A DNA stretch of 5,145 bases from Candidatus Omnitrophota bacterium (GTDB lineage Bacteria > Omnitrophota > Gorgyraeia > Aquiviventales > Aquiviventaceae), in contig JACQHS010000022.1 of the NCBI GenBank assembly GCA_016198915.1, positions 1 to 5,145 of the forward strand, written 5' to 3'. The position numbers were made by a program, and so were the translations under genes. The first letter of the stretch is position 1, and each line of letters opens with the position of its first letter. The notes under the pieces were generated by a model. That model was given only the letters and a program-made list of their open reading frames with translations, was not told the origin of the DNA and did not search any database. Below are positions 4,203 to 5,145 of the stretch, one piece after another.

Positions 4203-5145
4203 GTGACTTACACGCTGCAGGCGATTCAGTCGCGCGTGGGGGGCACGGTGGACGGCGATCCGGCCACCCGCATCACCGGTGTTAACGCGCTGGAGCTGGC
4301 CCGGCCTGGGGAGCTGTCGTTCGCCGAGCAGGAGAAGCTCCTGCCAGAAGTGGAGCGCACCCGGGCCGCCGCTGTCATCGTCCCGCCGTCGTTTCCGAAG
4401 ATCGCCGGACGCACCCTGCTGCGCGTGGAGAACCCGCGCCTGGCGTTCGTCAAGATCATCTACCTATTTCAGCGGTCGGCCGTGTCAGCCCCCGGCGTCC
4501 ACCGCAACGCCGTCGTGTCACCAGAGGCCCAGCTCGGCGAGGGCGTGACGATTGCGGAGTGCGCGGTCATCCGCCCGAATGCGCGCATCGGCAGCGGCAC
4601 GGTGATTGAATCGGGCGTCCACATCGGAGAAGGGGTCACCATCGGCGAGGACTGCGTCGTTGGGCCGAACGTCGTCATCCGCTACGGCTGCTCAATTGGC
4701 GATCGAGTCATCATCCACGGCGGCACGGTCATCGGGGCAGACGGCTTCGGCTACGTCTGGACCGAGGGGCGTTACCTGAAGATTCCCCAGGTGGGGAATG
4801 TCATCATCGAAGACGACGTGGAGCTGGGCGCCAACGTCTGCGTGGACCGCGCGACGTTTGGCTCGACGATCATCAAACGCGGGACGAAGATCGATAACCT
4901 CGTGCAGATCGCGCATAACGACGTCATTGGCGAGCACGTTACGATGTCGGGACAGGTTGGGTTGGCGGGCAGCGTCACGGTGGGCGACCACGCGGCATTC
5001 GGCGGCAAGGCCGGCGTCGTCGACCATGTGAAGATTGGCGAGCGGGCGCAGGTCGGCGCGGCGAGCGTCGTGACCAAATCTGTCGCGCCGGGCGAGGTGG
5101 TCTGGGGCTACCCGGCGCGCCCGATCAAGGAGATCAAGCAAGAAC
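4203..5145 (+). CDS. lpxD: UDP-3-O-acylglucosamine N-acyltransferase LpxD (3' truncated by window)
   Basis: LpxD transfers a 3-hydroxyacyl chain from acyl carrier protein to the 2-amino group of UDP-3-O-acylglucosamine, the third step of lipid A synthesis, at the cytoplasmic side. From GTG 4203, 314 codons are present; the family is about 340, so roughly the last 25 are missing. The N-terminal uridine-binding domain spans about 1-98 (YTLQAIQSRVGGTVDGDP; ITGVNALELARPGELSF). A left-handed beta helix of hexapeptide repeats follows from about 100 to 300 (e.g. IGEGVTIGEDCVVGPNVVI). LpxD-specific GADGFGY is at 178-184, then KIPQVGNVIIEDDVELGAN and DRATFGSTIIKRGTKIDN. The catalytic His is His238 in VQIAHN, matching His239 of the E. 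coli enzyme. It shows that the host makes lipid A and so has an outer membrane. No frameshift is seen. Confidence 0.96.
   Translation, partial: MTYTLQAIQSRVGGTVDGDPATRITGVNALELARPGELSFAEQEKLLPEVERTRAAAVIVPPSFPKIAGRTLLRVENPRLAFVKIIYLFQRSAVSAPGVHRNAVVSPEAQLGEGVTIAECAVIRPNARIGSGTVIESGVHIGEGVTIGEDCVVGPNVVIRYGCSIGDRVIIHGGTVIGADGFGYVWTEGRYLKIPQVGNVIIEDDVELGANVCVDRATFGSTIIKRGTKIDNLVQIAHNDVIGEHVTMSGQVGLAGSVTVGDHAAFGGKAGVVDHVKIGERAQVGAASVVTKSVAPGEVVWGYPARPIKEIKQE

Noticed and set aside
4692..5141. 149-residue - strand frame with Asp/Arg-rich translation
   Set aside because: It is the antisense shadow of lpxD, whose hexapeptide repeats and catalytic His are clear on the + strand.

Overview
The window is a GC-rich, gene-dense bacterial segment with short or overlapping gene junctions. 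It comes from a diderm (Gram-negative-type) organism, because its last gene is lpxD of lipid A synthesis. No 16S rRNA or other taxonomic marker is present. The enolase/FtsB junction is common to many bacterial phyla, so I do not name a lineage. All recognised genes are on the + strand.

Layout. (1) 1-1514 is a compact cluster: the 3' end of enolase, an FtsB/DivIC-type division protein overlapping it by 34 nt, and two unrecognised membrane proteins joined by an ATGA overlap. (2) 1511-2017 is an independent RNA unit: a sigma-70-like promoter, an initiator tRNA-fMet(CAU) gene split in its anticodon loop by a 324-nt ORF-less group I intron, and a Rho-independent terminator. (3) 2023-2451, directly after that terminator, is a free-standing PD-(D/E)XK endonuclease. 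It belongs to the family whose best known member, I-Ssp6803I, is encoded inside a tRNA-fMet group I intron. (4) 2448-2472 is a perfect 25-nt palindrome that supplies the endonuclease stop codon. In another frame it spells a peptide typical of ORF6N-domain proteins, on both strands. (5) 2546-4119 holds two overlapping alpha/beta hydrolase genes behind an extended -10 promoter. (6) 4203 to the window end is lpxD, cut off by the window edge.

How the parts may work together. The intron and the adjacent endonuclease look like a split version of a mobile intron: the intron has no ORF, but a nuclease of the expected family sits 66 bp beyond the tRNA. If the nuclease cuts intron-less tRNA-fMet genes, repair could copy intron and nuclease together. 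The palindrome at the end of the nuclease gene suggests a second small repetitive element has landed in the same place. These three items form the accessory, most interesting part of the window; the flanking genes look like ordinary chromosomal genes.
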